DNA of 38,850 nt from Nitrospirota bacterium. Its GTDB lineage: Bacteria > Nitrospirota > Thermodesulfovibrionia > JACRGW01 > JBFLZU01. The stretch lies in the NCBI GenBank assembly GCA_040756155.1, contig JBFLZU010000121.1, forward strand, positions 1-38,850, read 5' to 3'. A program made the position numbers and the translations under genes. The stretch's first letter is position 1. The number at the start of each line of letters is the position of its first letter. Under the pieces are notes generated by a model. That model saw only the letters and a program-made list of their open reading frames with translations. It was not told where the DNA came from and made no database searches. This document shows, piece after piece, positions 38,310 to 38,850 of the stretch.

Positions 38310-38735
38310 CTATTCTCTGAGTTTTTCTTCCTCTTCCTGTTTTGTCTTACATTCTATACAGAGGGTGGTGACAGGACGTGCCTCTAACCTCTTGATGCCT
38401 ATTTTCTCACCGCATTCTATACATATTCCATAAGTTCCGTTTTCTATCCGTTCGAGCGATTCTTCTATCTTCTTGAGCAATTTTTGTTCTCTTCCTCTTA
38501 ATCTGAGTAGAAAACTTCTATCGGATTCAGCGCTTGCCTGATCACCGAGGTCAGGGAAATTAGTCTTTTCAGGGGTCAATGTGCTTATGGTTACACCTGC
38601 TTCGTTTAAAATAGATGCCCTCTGTGCTTCAAGTTTTTTCTTGATAGCAAGGATACGTCTTGTATCAGGATCGAGTATTTTATGTTTCGACTTAAGTTTC
38701 TTTGGTTCCGCCTTCACCGTAGATTTGGTAGCCAT
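38310..38735 (-). CDS. DksA/TraR-type zinc-finger regulator
   Basis: A 141-residue protein with a long helical coiled coil (about 30-105) and a four-cysteine zinc finger CIECGEK...CIECKTK near the C-terminus, the fold of DksA-like factors that enter the RNA polymerase secondary channel. The N-terminal 25 residues are lysine-rich (PKKLKSKHK). The coiled-coil tip Asp residues in FPDLGDQAS match the conserved DxxDxA-type tip. Strong Shine-Dalgarno GGGGGGTGAT precedes the ATG. First gene of a unit with the two sugar-nucleotide genes, which may be only co-transcribed. Confidence 0.9.
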   Translation of the reverse strand: MATKSTVKAEPKKLKSKHKILDPDTRRILAIKKKLEAQRASILNEAGVTISTLTPEKTNFPDLGDQASAESDRSFLLRLRGREQKLLKKIEESLERIENGTYGICIECGEKIGIKRLEARPVTTLCIECKTKQEEEEKLRE

Positions 38736-38763
38736 ATGATCACCCCCCGGGTAAAATTGTGGT

Positions 38764-38793
38764 ATATTAGCAAACTAAATTTATGCAAGTCAA
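38764..38793 (-). promoter_or_regulatory. Promoter of the zinc-finger gene
   Basis: Minus strand TTGACT (38788-38793), 18-nt spacer, TAATAT (38764-38769). The start near 38757 leaves a leader of about 22 nt that includes the Shine-Dalgarno. Nothing further is visible to the end of the window. Confidence 0.5.
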
Positions 38794-38850
38794 CCAAAAT
38801 ATATTTTTCCTCCGCTCCGTCCGTCTGGTTTGTTATACAAAGAATTCCCC

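Overview
The window is a chromosomal segment of a Gram-negative, anaerobic or microaerophilic respiring bacterium. It combines outer-membrane genes (bamA, ompH, lpxD, lpxA, lpxI) with a cdaA-cdaR-glmM c-di-AMP cluster, a branched-chain amino acid ABC transporter, multiheme cytochromes c and a Tat-exported molybdoenzyme. This mix fits Nitrospirota (Thermodesulfovibrionia-like) best. A deep deltaproteobacterial lineage cannot be excluded, and no rRNA or other taxonomic marker is present.

Region 1 (1-3388) is accessory and AT-rich. It holds a two-transmembrane protein of unknown function, the C-terminal relic of a Y1/REP-type transposase, dispersed repeats, and a type II restriction-modification pair framed by a 37-bp direct repeat. 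Region 2 (3389-16092) is a respiratory locus on the plus strand: a rhomboid protease; an 11-heme cytochrome, 4-heme cytochrome, Tat-type 4x[4Fe-4S] protein and NrfD membrane subunit; a PhnD-like binding lipoprotein, sensor kinase and sigma54-type response regulator; a good sigma54 promoter; then a second ferredoxin subunit, a molybdopterin oxidoreductase and a TorD-like chaperone. The layout suggests that a ligand sensed in the periplasm switches on the molybdoenzyme through sigma54, and that electrons pass between the molybdoenzyme and the quinone pool through the cytochrome/FeS/NrfD module.

Region 3 (16095-24405, minus strand) is an outer-membrane/lipid A operon: bamA-ompH-lpxD-fabZ-lpxA-lpxI followed by a Gfo/Idh dehydrogenase and a DegT aminotransferase. 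The last two are best read as GnnA/GnnB, predicting amide-linked lipid A built on 2,3-diamino-2,3-dideoxyglucose. Region 4 (24424-29495, minus) is livKHMGF. Region 5 (29542-30506) is a vapBC-type toxin-antitoxin pair and an internally deleted transposase element. Region 6 (30507-36055, plus) is ftsH-folP and cdaA-cdaR-glmM. Region 7 (36052-38850, minus) is a DksA/TraR-type zinc-finger protein followed by a UDP-GlcNAc 6-dehydrogenase and a C4-epimerase, predicted to make UDP-GalNAcA for a surface polysaccharide.

The most unusual signals are not single genes. (a) A family of about 32-42-bp palindromes built on CCCCAAAAA...TTTTTGGGG occurs five times; three copies lie inside essential-type genes and are read in the same frame as a PKK(S)..DF.G-like peptide, as known for Rickettsia palindromic elements. 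(b) At least five genes have a -35/N17/-10 promoter whose predicted start falls on or within 2 nt of the ATG, implying leaderless mRNAs, while genes with a Shine-Dalgarno have normal leaders. (c) Short arrays of 7-bp tandem repeats with the theme AGTNARR sit in several gaps and once inside a coding region. (d) A 180-bp MITE-like inverted repeat separates livG from livF.
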